From Falsiroseomonas oryziterrae (lineage in GTDB: Bacteria; Pseudomonadota; Alphaproteobacteria; Acetobacterales; Acetobacteraceae), in NCBI RefSeq assembly GCF_021864505.1, contig NZ_JAKJIB010000002.1, positions 1 through 58,128 of the forward strand: a DNA stretch of 58,128 bases. Direction: 5' to 3'. How positions within the stretch are numbered: position 1 is the stretch's first letter; the number at the start of each line of letters is the position of its first letter. Positions 51,371 to 58,128 of the stretch are shown in pieces. A program made the translations under genes and the position numbers. The notes beneath the pieces are model-generated. The model was given only the letters and a program-made list of their open reading frames with translations. It was not told where the DNA came from and did not search any database.

Positions 51371-52615
51371 CTAGATGCGATTCCCCGCAAGGGGAATGCG
51401 GTGCGCCAGGCCCCGTCGGACCGCCAGCGCGAGCAGGATCGCTGCCGCCCAGGCTCCTGCGGCATGAGTGTCCAGCCAGAGCGGCAGCGCCGTGAGCAGG
51501 CAGGCACCGAAACCGAACGCCAACTCGCCTGGCAGAGCGCCGTCGCGCAGTCCTGCGCGCGCAAGGAAGACGCAGGCGAGGGCGAGGATCGTCGTGTCGT
51601 AGGGCAGGCTGTAAGGCGTCGCGAGGAACAAGGCTGCCAGTGTGGCCGCGGCCGCTGCTTCGTCCCGATCTGGCCCGGCCGCTTTCCACAGGAGGACTGC
51701 GAGGGCGGCAGAGGCTAGGGCGATGCCGGCGTGCGCTGCCGAGGCCATGGAACCCGGCACGCCCTGCCCCACCAGGATCGCGCGGACCGACTGGAACTCG
51801 ACGATAACGGCTGCGCCAGCCTCCATGAGGCCCGCGATTGGACCGATCGCGCCAAGGAATGCCGCCCAGCTTCCGACGCCGAAGGCTAGACCCGAGACGA
51901 GCACCAGCGTGATGACCGTCGCCGCTGCCGCGAAGAAGACGCGCCAGCGTCCTGTCGCGGCCAGAAGGATGGGGAACAGCAGACCGAATTGCGGCTTGTA
52001 TGACAACAGGCCCAAGAAGACGCCCGCTGCGATTGGTCGCTTGTCCATCAAGGCGAGTGCGAGCCCGAGCAGCGACGCAGTGACGAGTCCGTTCTGTCCG
52101 AGCAGCAGAGAAAAGATCGACCCGGGCGCGATTAGGAAGGCGACGCCGGCCGACCAACGCGGCAGCACCGCACGCGCCGCAACGACGGCCAGGGCAACCG
52201 AGAACACCGACCAGACGAGCCACGCCCAGGGATAGGACAGTGTCGCAAGCGGCGCGAGAAGCAGAGGAAAGCTCGGCGGGTTCAGCCAGGGAAGGCCGCC
52301 CGGTGCGAAGTCCTGTGTGAATGTGGCCGACTGGGCGGCGGCGAAGGTGGTCCAGTCATAGGAGAGTGGCGCATCGCCAGCGAGCGCCATGCGCCCCGCC
52401 ATCCAGAATACGGCGAAGTCAACGACAGGTGGCGCCCCCGCCTCCCCGCCACCCGAGAAGATGTGCATCGGCAGCAGCACCCCAAGAAAGAGGAGGAGTG
52501 CCGGCAGGCCGAGGATCAGCACCACGCGCTCGAGGCCGCGTGTCTCGCCCGGCGTTGCAACACGCACGACAGTGGCGAGCGCAGCGGGTTCGCCGGTGGT
52601 GTGTTTCTCCGCCAT
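51371..52615 (-). CDS. GT87-like polytopic membrane glycosyltransferase
   Basis: 414 residues from ATG 52615; longer starts run into low-complexity shadow sequence. About ten hydrophobic segments, an early lumenal loop with VDFAVFWMAGRMALAGDAPLSYD and later GLLSYKPQFGLLFP, are the marks of DUF2029/GT87 proteins, which use polyprenyl-phosphate mannose or related donors. Third-position GC looks a little lower than in neighbours (runs such as AGCAGAGAAAAGATC), hinting at a different origin; I did not compute it. It ends 30 bases upstream of the hydantoinase start. Confidence 0.8.
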   Translation of the reverse strand: MAEKHTTGEPAALATVVRVATPGETRGLERVVLILGLPALLLFLGVLLPMHIFSGGGEAGAPPVVDFAVFWMAGRMALAGDAPLSYDWTTFAAAQSATFTQDFAPGGLPWLNPPSFPLLLAPLATLSYPWAWLVWSVFSVALAVVAARAVLPRWSAGVAFLIAPGSIFSLLLGQNGLVTASLLGLALALMDKRPIAAGVFLGLLSYKPQFGLLFPILLAATGRWRVFFAAAATVITLVLVSGLAFGVGSWAAFLGAIGPIAGLMEAGAAVIVEFQSVRAILVGQGVPGSMASAAHAGIALASAALAVLLWKAAGPDRDEAAAAATLAALFLATPYSLPYDTTILALACVFLARAGLRDGALPGELAFGFGACLLTALPLWLDTHAAGAWAAAILLALAVRRGLAHRIPLAGNRI

Positions 52616-52772
52616 GTCCCGTCTGCCACGTTGCGGAGCTGCGCCCGATGCCCAGTCCGGCACGCGGGCCGCCCGAATCGACCCGCGCACCAGCCGGGTG
52701 ACCCTGCCTTCCGTCGCCTCAAGCGGCAAGAAGGCGCGTTCTTTCCAAGTCCCGAGCGCGAGGCGCGACGGC

Positions 52773-53675
52773 CTATTGCGCCGAGGGGAACAGCATCTCG
52801 GCGAAGTCGAGCGCGAGCCGGGTCGCCTCGCTTTCCCGCTCCGCGTTCCAGGCGAGCGCGACGCCGACCGCATGGATCGGCCCTTCCAACTCGCGGAAGG
52901 CGACGCCGGGCGGTCGCAGCCGCGCCATGCCCGCGCTCACCAGCGCGACGCCAAGCCCCGCCGCCACGAAGCCGAGCTGCGCCATCGCACTGCCGACCTC
53001 GCGCACCACCCGCGGCGTGAAGCCCGCCGCGCGGCAGGCGGCGACCATCGCGTCCGAATAGGCCGGGCTGATGCCGCGGGGCAGGATCAGCAGCGGTTCG
53101 TCCGCGAGCGAGGCCAGCGGCAGCGGCGCATTGCTCTCGGCCAGCGGATGCCCCGAGGGCAGCGCGGCCGCCAGCACGTCGCGCCCGAGCGGACGCAGCT
53201 TCACCGGGTGGCGGTCGCGCTCGAGCCTGAGCAGCGCCAGGTCAACCTCGCCGCGGCGCAGGGCCTCCACCGCGTCGGTCGTGTCGAGCTCCCGCACGCT
53301 GACCGCCGCGTCCGGCCGCGCCGCCTGCAGCGCGCGGACCAGCGGGGGCAGGTAGTCGAACAGCGCCGAGGTGACGCAGGCGATCGACACCGGCGCGTGC
53401 CGTCCCGCGCGCAGCTCGCGCGCGAGTGACTCCAGCTCTCCCGCGTCCTGCGCAAGCCGGCGCGCGAGCGGGATCAGCGCCTCGCCCTCCCGCGTCGGGC
53501 GCGCGCCCTTGCCGGTGCGCTCCAGCAGCTGGACGCCGAGCTCCTTCTCCAGCGCCTGGATCTGCGCGGTCAGCGGTGGCTGCGAGATGCCGAGGCGGGC
53601 GGCGGCGCGGCCGAAATGCCCTTCCTCCGCGACTGCGAGGAAATGGCCCAGGCGGCGGACGAGTCGGAAATCCAT
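52773..53675 (-). CDS. LysR family transcriptional regulator
   Basis: 300 residues, standard for the family. The N-terminal winged helix-turn-helix is textbook: [28 protein letters not shown] followed by [14 protein letters not shown], here given in parts. The C-terminal two-lobe co-inducer domain is present. Divergent from prpD, with a 192-base gap; probably controls the prpD-prpC genes in response to methylcitrate, propionyl-CoA or a related effector. The effector is inferred from position only. Confidence 0.93.
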   Translation of the reverse strand: MDFRLVRRLGHFLAVAEEGHFGRAAARLGISQPPLTAQIQALEKELGVQLLERTGKGARPTREGEALIPLARRLAQDAGELESLARELRAGRHAPVSIACVTSALFDYLPPLVRALQAARPDAAVSVRELDTTDAVEALRRGEVDLALLRLERDRHPVKLRPLGRDVLAAALPSGHPLAESNAPLPLASLADEPLLILPRGISPAYSDAMVAACRAAGFTPRVVREVGSAMAQLGFVAAGLGVALVSAGMARLRPPGVAFRELEGPIHAVGVALAWNAERESEATRLALDFAEMLFPSAQ

Positions 53676-53750
53676 GGCGGTGCCGTGCGGCCCTTCGTTG
53701 TTCTTTTCGGGCCTGCCTCAACCTTGCCGCGCCGTTTTACTCTGGCTTCC

Positions 53751-53765
53751 ATACGAAATCCATAT
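53751..53765. promoter_or_regulatory. Candidate LysR-regulator dyad
   Basis: ATA, nine bases, TAT (53751-53765) gives a T-N11-A type dyad in an AT-richer island of the gap between lysR and prpD. The arms are short, so this is a weak candidate. Confidence 0.3.
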
Positions 53766-53867
53766 CGTCCCGCTTGCGTGATCGGATTGGACGAATATGC
53801 CGGGCGGGCGCATCAAGGCACCGTTCCGTCCCACGGCCGGATGTCGAAGCAAGGAAGAGGAAGAGAC

Positions 53868-55406
53868 GTGAAGAAGCATGCGGTGAAGGTCCACCCCTCC
53901 AAGGCGCTGCTGCCGCGCGAGGAGCAGCTGGCCTGGAAGATGGCCGCGGTCGCCACCGACAAGGTCGCCGTCCAGAAGGACGTGCAGGCGATGATCATAA
54001 ACCGGATCATCGACAACGCCTCGGTCGCGATCGCCGCGATCAACCGCCGCCCCGTGGTCTCCGCCCGCGGCATGGCGCTCGGCCATCCCCGCAAGGGCGG
54101 CGCGAGCGTCTTCGGCGTGAAGTCGGCGACGACGGTCAGCCCCGAATGGGCGGCCTGGGCGAATGGCACGGCGGTGCGCGAGCTCGACTTCCACGACACC
54201 TTCCTCGCCGCCGACTACTCCCACCCCGGCGACAATATCCCGCCCATCCTTGCCGTCGCCCAGACCATGGGCCGGTCGGGCAAGGACCTCATCCGGGGCC
54301 TCGCCACCGGCTACGAGCTGCATATCGACCTGGTGCGCGCGATCTGCCTGCACGAGCACAAGGTGGACCACATCGCCCATCTCTGCCCCGCCGCCGCCGC
54401 CGGCATCGGCACGCTGCTCGGCCTGAAGCAGGAGGTGGTGTTCCAGTCCATCCAGCAGGCGCTGCACACCTCCATCTCCTTCCGCCAGTCCCGCAAGGGC
54501 GAGATCAGCTCCTGGAAGGCCTATGCGCCCGCCCATGCCGGCAAGCTGGCGGTGGAGGCGGTGGACCGCTGCATGCGCGGCGAGGGCGCGCCGTCCCCCA
54601 TCTATGAAGGCGAGGACAGCGTCATCGCCTGGGTGCTGTCGGGCCGGACGCAGGCCGACAGCAAGGGCCGCAAGACTGTCTACGACCCGGTCTACTACGA
54701 GGTCCCGCTGCCCGAGCCAGGCGAGCCGAAGCGCGCCATCCTCGACAGCTACACCAAGGAGCACTCGGCCGAGTACCAGTCCCAGGCGCTGATCGACCTC
54801 GCCTTCCGGATGCGGGAGAAGATCAAGGACTGGGACGCGATCACCCGCATCACCATCCACACCAGCCACCACACCCACTACGTGATCGGCACCGGGGCGA
54901 ACGACCCGCAGAAGATGGATCCCAAGGCCAGCCGCGAGACGCTGGACCACTCCATCATGTACATCTTCGCCGTCGCCCTGCAGGACGGCCGCTGGCACCA
55001 CGTGGACAGCTACGCCCCGAAGCGGGCCCAGCGCGCCGACACCGTCCGCCTCTGGCACAAGATCGAGACCCGCGAGGATCCGGAGTGGACCCGCAAGTAC
55101 CACTCGCGCGACCCGAACGAGCTGTCCTTCGGCGGAAGGGTGGAGATCGAGTTCGCCGACGGCACGAAGCTGGTCGACGAGCTCGGCGTCGCCAACGCTC
55201 ACCCGAACGGCGCCCGCCCCTTCGCCCGCGACCAGTACGTCGAGAAGTTCCGGACGCTGACCGAGGGGATCATCACCGCGCGGGAGGCGAACCGCTTCCT
55301 TGCCGACGTGCAGGACCTGGCCAGCATCCCGGCCGGCGAGCTGCACGTGCTGAACGTGGTGCTGCCCGCGGGCAAGCTGCTCGAGAGCAAGCCGGGCATC
55401 TTCTAA
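53868..55406 (+). CDS. prpD: MmgE/PrpD family protein, probable 2-methylcitrate dehydratase
   Basis: 512 residues from GTG 53868, which has AGGAAGAGG upstream; ATG 53841 is less well placed. MmgE/PrpD marks are found across the length: [48 protein letters not shown], and [12 protein letters not shown]. PrpD dehydrates 2-methylcitrate to 2-methylaconitate in propionate breakdown. It lies next to a citrate/methylcitrate synthase gene but no prpB is present. Confidence 0.88.
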   Translation: MKKHAVKVHPSKALLPREEQLAWKMAAVATDKVAVQKDVQAMIINRIIDNASVAIAAINRRPVVSARGMALGHPRKGGASVFGVKSATTVSPEWAAWANGTAVRELDFHDTFLAADYSHPGDNIPPILAVAQTMGRSGKDLIRGLATGYELHIDLVRAICLHEHKVDHIAHLCPAAAAGIGTLLGLKQEVVFQSIQQALHTSISFRQSRKGEISSWKAYAPAHAGKLAVEAVDRCMRGEGAPSPIYEGEDSVIAWVLSGRTQADSKGRKTVYDPVYYEVPLPEPGEPKRAILDSYTKEHSAEYQSQALIDLAFRMREKIKDWDAITRITIHTSHHTHYVIGTGANDPQKMDPKASRETLDHSIMYIFAVALQDGRWHHVDSYAPKRAQRADTVRLWHKIETREDPEWTRKYHSRDPNELSFGGRVEIEFADGTKLVDELGVANAHPNGARPFARDQYVEKFRTLTEGIITAREANRFLADVQDLASIPAGELHVLNVVLPAGKLLESKPGIF

Positions 55407-55472
55407 ACCTCCCCACGACAACGCTGCGCGTTGCCGCGGGGGCCCCGTTGGGCGCCCGATCCTGCCCAGAAG

Positions 55473-55509
55473 CCCCGCCTCCCGTGGCCAAGCCACGGGA
55501 GGCTATCGG
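55473..55509 (+). terminator. Long hairpin between prpD and prpC
   Basis: GCCTCCCGTGGC (55477-55488) pairs perfectly with GCCACGGGAGGC (55492-55503) around a CAA loop: 12 base pairs. Flanking CCCC and GGGG runs can extend it after a short bulge. No T-run follows. It may dampen transcription into the next gene or protect the 3' end of prpD mRNA. Confidence 0.5.
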
Positions 55510-55585
55510 GGGGCGGAACGACCGGTCCGGCCACGGAGTTCGTGCCCAAGCGCGGCGACTGCCTGAACGCAAGGGAACGCCAACG

Positions 55586-56722
55586 ATGAGCGAGTCAGCT
55601 CCCCAGATCTACAAGGGCCTGGTCGGCGTCTATGCCGACGTCTCCGCCGTCTCCAAGGTGATGCCGGAGACCAACAGCCTCACCTACCGCGGCTACGCCG
55701 TGCAGGACCTCTGCGAGCAGTCCAACTTCGAGGAGGTCGCCTACCTCCTCTGGCACGGCGAGCTGCCGACCGCCGCCCAGCTGAAGGCCTTCCAGGCGGA
55801 GGAGCGCGCCAACCGCGCCATCTCGCCGGGCCTGCTCGCCGTCCTCCGCGCCATCCCGAAGGACGCTCACCCGATGGATGCGGTGCGCACCGCCGTCTCC
55901 TTCATGGGCACCGAGGACCCGGAGGCCGGCGACGTCTCCGACGCCGCGCAGCGGCGCAAGGCGATGCGGCTGCTGGCCAAGCTGCCCACCGCGGTCGCGG
56001 CGACCAACCGCCTGTCCAAGGGGCTCGAGCCGATCGCGCCGGACCCCGCGCTCCCCTTCTGCGAGAACTTCTTCCACCTGGTCTTCGGGAAGGTCCCGCA
56101 GCCGGAGGTCATCAAGTCCTTCGACGTCTCGATGATCCTCTACGCCGAGCACACCTTCAACGCCTCGACCTTCACCGCCCGGACCGTCACCTCGACCGGC
56201 GCGGACATGCACGGCGCCATCACGGCGGCCATCGCCGCGCTCAAGGGGCCGCTGCATGGCGGGGCCAACGAGGCGGTGATGCACATGCTCAAGGAGATCG
56301 GCGGGCCGGATAAGGCCGAGGAGTGGATCCGCGGCAAGTTCGACCACAAGGCGCTGGTCATGGGCTTCGGCCACCGGGTCTACAAGAACGGCGACTCGCG
56401 CGTGCCCACCATGACCAAATACGCCGAGAAGATGGCCGAGGTCGTCGGCGACCGCCGCTGGATGGAGACCTCCCGCGTCCTCGCCGGGATCATGATGCGG
56501 GAGAAGAAGATCCACCCGAACCTCGATTTCCCGGCCGGCCCCGCCTACTACCTGATGGGCTTCGACATCCCGATGTTCACCCCGATCTTCGTCTGCTCCC
56601 GCATCACCGGCTGGGCGGCCCATGTCTTCGAGCAGGGGGCGGACAACCGGCTGATCCGCCCGCTCTCCCACTACACAGGCGTCGAGCAGCGGCCGGTGCC
56701 GCCGCTGGCCGCGCGCGGCTGA
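55586..56722 (+). CDS. prpC: Citrate/2-methylcitrate synthase
   Basis: 378 residues from ATG 55586 (AAGGGA upstream). The catalytic His224 (LHGGANEA), His263 (GFGHRVYK) and Asp314 (NLDFPAG) of citrate synthases are in place, with AEHTFNAST before them. The short length and missing N-terminal extension are those of the PrpC/type-I-like short enzymes, which condense propionyl-CoA or acetyl-CoA with oxaloacetate. The link with prpD favours methylcitrate synthase; the symbol is thus a best guess. Confidence 0.88.
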   Translation: MSESAPQIYKGLVGVYADVSAVSKVMPETNSLTYRGYAVQDLCEQSNFEEVAYLLWHGELPTAAQLKAFQAEERANRAISPGLLAVLRAIPKDAHPMDAVRTAVSFMGTEDPEAGDVSDAAQRRKAMRLLAKLPTAVAATNRLSKGLEPIAPDPALPFCENFFHLVFGKVPQPEVIKSFDVSMILYAEHTFNASTFTARTVTSTGADMHGAITAAIAALKGPLHGGANEAVMHMLKEIGGPDKAEEWIRGKFDHKALVMGFGHRVYKNGDSRVPTMTKYAEKMAEVVGDRRWMETSRVLAGIMMREKKIHPNLDFPAGPAYYLMGFDIPMFTPIFVCSRITGWAAHVFEQGADNRLIRPLSHYTGVEQRPVPPLAARG

Positions 56723-57449
56723 CGCGGCCCTTCGCCGCGACGCGCGACCCGGACGCCGTGGCGCCCGGGTCGCGCATCTTCCGCTTGCCGGCGCTTTGCC
56801 GACACGACGGGCGCGGGCATCGGACCCGCATCGGCGCGACGCGCGTCGACCTCTCCATCGCCTCGCCGCCACCTCGTCCACCATCTCGATCAGCCGCGTG
56901 ACGCCTCCGAACCACGCGTCGCGCGCGCGACGACGACGCGCGACGCACGCGCGATGCGCGTCGGCGCATCGTCGTCGATGCGAATCCGTTTGACAGATTC
57001 GTCGCACATGGATCACGTGTGACTCGCACGCACTCGCTTGACGCGATTCGCGCGCCGAAGATCGAAGCAGAGACGTCGAACTCAGCGACGACGATGCGAT
57101 CGAAGAGAGGCGAGGATCACGGCGAGGAGGCGGGCAGCAGGAAGGAACGGTCCATGGACCGCAGGCTCGGGGGGGAGGGGAGCATCAAGCACATCCTTCT
57201 CCGCACCGCCGATCGGCGCCCTCGCGCCGCGCACGGCGGGAGAGAGGCCAGGGCAGGCGTCTCGCGCCACGTCGCGCAGCGCGCCCCGGCGCCGGCGATC
57301 CCATCGGATGGCGGCCTCCATGGTCCGGCGCGATACGGGATCCGCGCCGTCCTGGATGCCGACCACCTTCCGACTCTCGTGGCCGCTCCGCGCGTCTTCG
57401 CGGCAGGCCACCACCGAACAGCTCAACATCCGACACACAGGGACCTGAC
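56723..57449. other. 727-base non-coding region before the histone-like gene
   Basis: A hairpin GCGCGACCCGG/CCGGGTCGCGC (56742-56775) follows prpC and ends in ATCTT, a probable terminator. The middle is dense in CGACG, GCGCGAC and GATCG words, with an 8-bp hairpin CGATGCGC/GCGCATCG (56952-56971). Two good -35-like hexamers, TTGACA (56990-56995) and TTGACG (57038-57043), point to the right; their -10 boxes are poor. If used, the leader of the next gene is about 400 bases. Near 57420-57449 is the AGGGA ribosome site of that gene. Confidence 0.6.
56742..56780 (+). terminator. Hairpin terminator after prpC
   Basis: GCGCGACCCGG (56742-56752) pairs with CCGGGTCGCGC (56765-56775), an 11-base perfect stem with a 12-base loop, 20 bases after the prpC stop. 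It is followed by ATCTT only, so Rho-independent release would be weak. Confidence 0.5.
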
Positions 57450-57923
57450 ATGACCGATATCGTCGAGACCACCGAGACCGAGGCCGCCGAGCCGCGCGCC
57501 CAGGCGATGGCGATGGCCGCCGCCAAGAAGACCGCGCGCAAGCCGGCGAAGAAGGCCGCGCCGAAGAAGGCCGCCGCCAAGAAGCCGGCGAAGAAGGCCG
57601 CCGCCAAGAAGCCGGCTGCCAAGAAGGCCGTGAAGAAGGCCGCGCCGAAGAAGGCCGCCAAGAAGGCCGCGCCGAAGAAGGCCGCCGCCAAGAAGACGGT
57701 GAAGAAGGCCGCCGCCAAGAAGGCCGCGCCGAAGAAGGCCGCCGCCAAGAAGACGGCGAAGAAGGCTGCGCCGAAGAAGGCCGCCGCCAAGAAGCCCGCC
57801 GCCAAGAAGGCCGCGCCGAAGAAGTCCTCCGCGCGTTCGGAGGCCGCGAAGAAGGCGGCCGCCACCCGCGCCGCGAAGAAGGCCGCCGCGGCCGCCGCGC
57901 CGGCGCCCGAAGCCGCGTCCTGA
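57450..57923 (+). CDS. Histone H1-like Lys/Ala-rich repeat protein (AlgP/Hc1-like)
   Basis: 157 residues; AGGGA sits six bases before the ATG. An acidic N terminus (about 1-17) is followed by a tail made of AAPKK, AAAKK and PAKK units (residues 23-125) and an Ala-rich end. The decapeptide AAPKKAAAKK occurs four times (36-45, 73-82, 92-101, 106-115). This is the pattern of bacterial histone H1-like DNA-binding proteins, which coat or condense DNA without sequence specificity. The nearly identical codons in each repeat make length change by slippage likely. A strong terminator follows. Confidence 0.85.
   Translation: MTDIVETTETEAAEPRAQAMAMAAAKKTARKPAKKAAPKKAAAKKPAKKAAAKKPAAKKAVKKAAPKKAAKKAAPKKAAAKKTVKKAAAKKAAPKKAAAKKTAKKAAPKKAAAKKPAAKKAAPKKSSARSEAAKKAAATRAAKKAAAAAAPAPEAAS
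57516..57824 (+). repeat. In-frame tandem repeats of the histone-like gene
   Basis: Units of 15 to 30 bases coding AAPKK, AAAKK and related pentads, with nearly constant codons (GCC, AAG, CCG). Such a tract can gain or lose units by slippage or recombination and is hard to assemble from short reads. Confidence 0.85.
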
Positions 57924-57946
57924 TCTGACCGCCGATCCCGGCGTGG

Positions 57947-57976
57947 AGGGCGTCACCCGAAAGGGTGGCGCCCTTT
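57947..57976 (+). terminator. Rho-independent terminator with GAAA tetraloop
   Basis: AGGGCGTCACCC (57947-57958) and GGGTGGCGCCCT (57963-57974) form a 12-base stem, with one G-T wobble, closed by a GAAA loop, followed by TT and soon TTT. It is 24 bases after the histone-like stop and is the best terminator in the window. Confidence 0.85.
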
Positions 57977-57992
57977 GCGCGTTTATCGGGCG

Positions 57993-58046
57993 CCTCAAGC
58001 GCCGGCGCCCGCATCCGCGGGCGTCGTGCCGAAGGCACGCCTTCGG
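57993..58046 (+). repeat. Intergenic palindromic repeat, copy C, with second hairpin
   Basis: CCTCA (57993-57997), spacer AGCGCCGGC, stem GCCCGC (58007-58012), loop ATCC, stem GCGGGC (58017-58022). It is followed by CGTGCC/GGCACG (58025-58039), which overlaps the alternative hairpin CCGAAGG/CCTTCGG (58029-58046). It lies past the terminator of the histone-like gene. Confidence 0.65.
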
Positions 58047-58128
58047 TGTGACGCTTGCGCGCCGCAGAGATGGCGCGCTGGCCGCGCGGACGATCGCAGC
58101 GCGGCCGCCGCGTTGCAGCCGCATCCTG

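Noticed and set aside
57019-57453. Open frame of 144 codons whose stop overlaps the ATG of the histone-like gene
   Set aside because: GTG start without a ribosome site, mixed third-position usage, many rare codons and no protein-like pattern; I treat the region as non-coding, though the ATGA overlap is noted.
57516-57824. Possible CRISPR or satellite array
   Set aside because: The repeats are short, in frame, contiguous without spacers, and explained by the protein.
57185-57865. Minus-strand frame rich in Phe/Ala/Leu opposite the histone-like gene
   Set aside because: It is the mirror of the Lys/Ala repeats; the apparent membrane repeats come from complementary AAG and GCC codons.
1-58128. 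tRNA, rRNA, riboswitch, prophage, insertion sequence or integron
   Set aside because: No cloverleaf, rRNA-like stretch, transposase, integrase or attachment repeats were seen on reading both strands by eye; a tool search could still find a weak case.

Overview
The window is high-GC DNA (strong G/C preference at third codon positions, long shadow ORFs on both strands) from an alphaproteobacterium. The most likely home is the Rhodospirillales/Acetobacteraceae (Roseomonas-like). This rests on the mix of Bug/TctC, TRAP and Liv-type uptake systems, molybdenum hydroxylases, CoA ligases and an alphaproteobacterial UPF0262 gene. It is an inference from gene content, not a placement. I see no rRNA, tRNA, prophage, insertion sequence or CRISPR array. 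The window looks like ordinary chromosome rich in catabolic and transport genes.

Layout. (1) 1-5730: a pga operon for poly-beta-1,6-N-acetylglucosamine (pgaA, cut by the window start, then pgaB, pgaC, pgaD). (2) 5731-10707: a quinone oxidoreductase, an AtzG-like small protein overlapping an AtzE-like amidase, a Bug-family binding protein, a SnoaL-like protein and an NADPH-dependent FMN reductase. (3) 10628-18950: a divergent TetR regulator with a clear palindromic operator, facing an operon of a three-subunit molybdenum hydroxylase, a three-part TRAP transporter and a cyclase-family hydrolase. This reads as uptake, hydroxylation and ring opening of an unidentified organic compound. (4) 19017-24471: surface-polysaccharide genes (GT2, a decayed-looking methyltransferase, a flippase) and a glycerophosphodiesterase. 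(5) 24554-36372: a Liv-type ABC transporter interleaved with three AMP-forming CoA ligases and followed by an isovaleryl-CoA-type dehydrogenase, a rhodanese and a DUF3237 protein. (6) 36376-41240, minus strand: polar amino-acid ABC permeases and binding protein without an ATPase, mtnA, UPF0262 and DUF983. (7) 41461-51340: a hydantoin/ureide set (Asp/Glu/hydantoin racemase, two N-carbamoyl-D-amino-acid hydrolases, an allantoinase/hydantoinase-type amidohydrolase). Interspersed are a divergent endonuclease/exonuclease/phosphatase-fold protein, an outer-membrane barrel, a membrane glycosyltransferase and small membrane proteins. (8) 51371-56722: a GT87-like membrane protein, a LysR regulator and divergent prpD plus a methylcitrate/citrate synthase. 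(9) 56723-58128: a 727-base non-coding stretch, then a histone H1-like Lys/Ala repeat protein with a strong terminator.

The most unusual signal is not a gene. Three intergenic sites (37746, 40239 and 57993) share a short motif, CCTCA then about nine GC-rich bases, followed by a 6-bp stem around an (A)TCC loop. The stem bases differ in each copy but stay fully paired, so the structure rather than the sequence is conserved. Two of the copies lie among further strong hairpins, like bacterial REP/BIME elements. Other leads are the EEP-fold protein at 42249, the molybdenum-hydroxylase/TRAP/cyclase operon with its TetR operator, the dispersed hydantoin set, and a methyltransferase that keeps its flanking domains but not a recognisable SAM motif.
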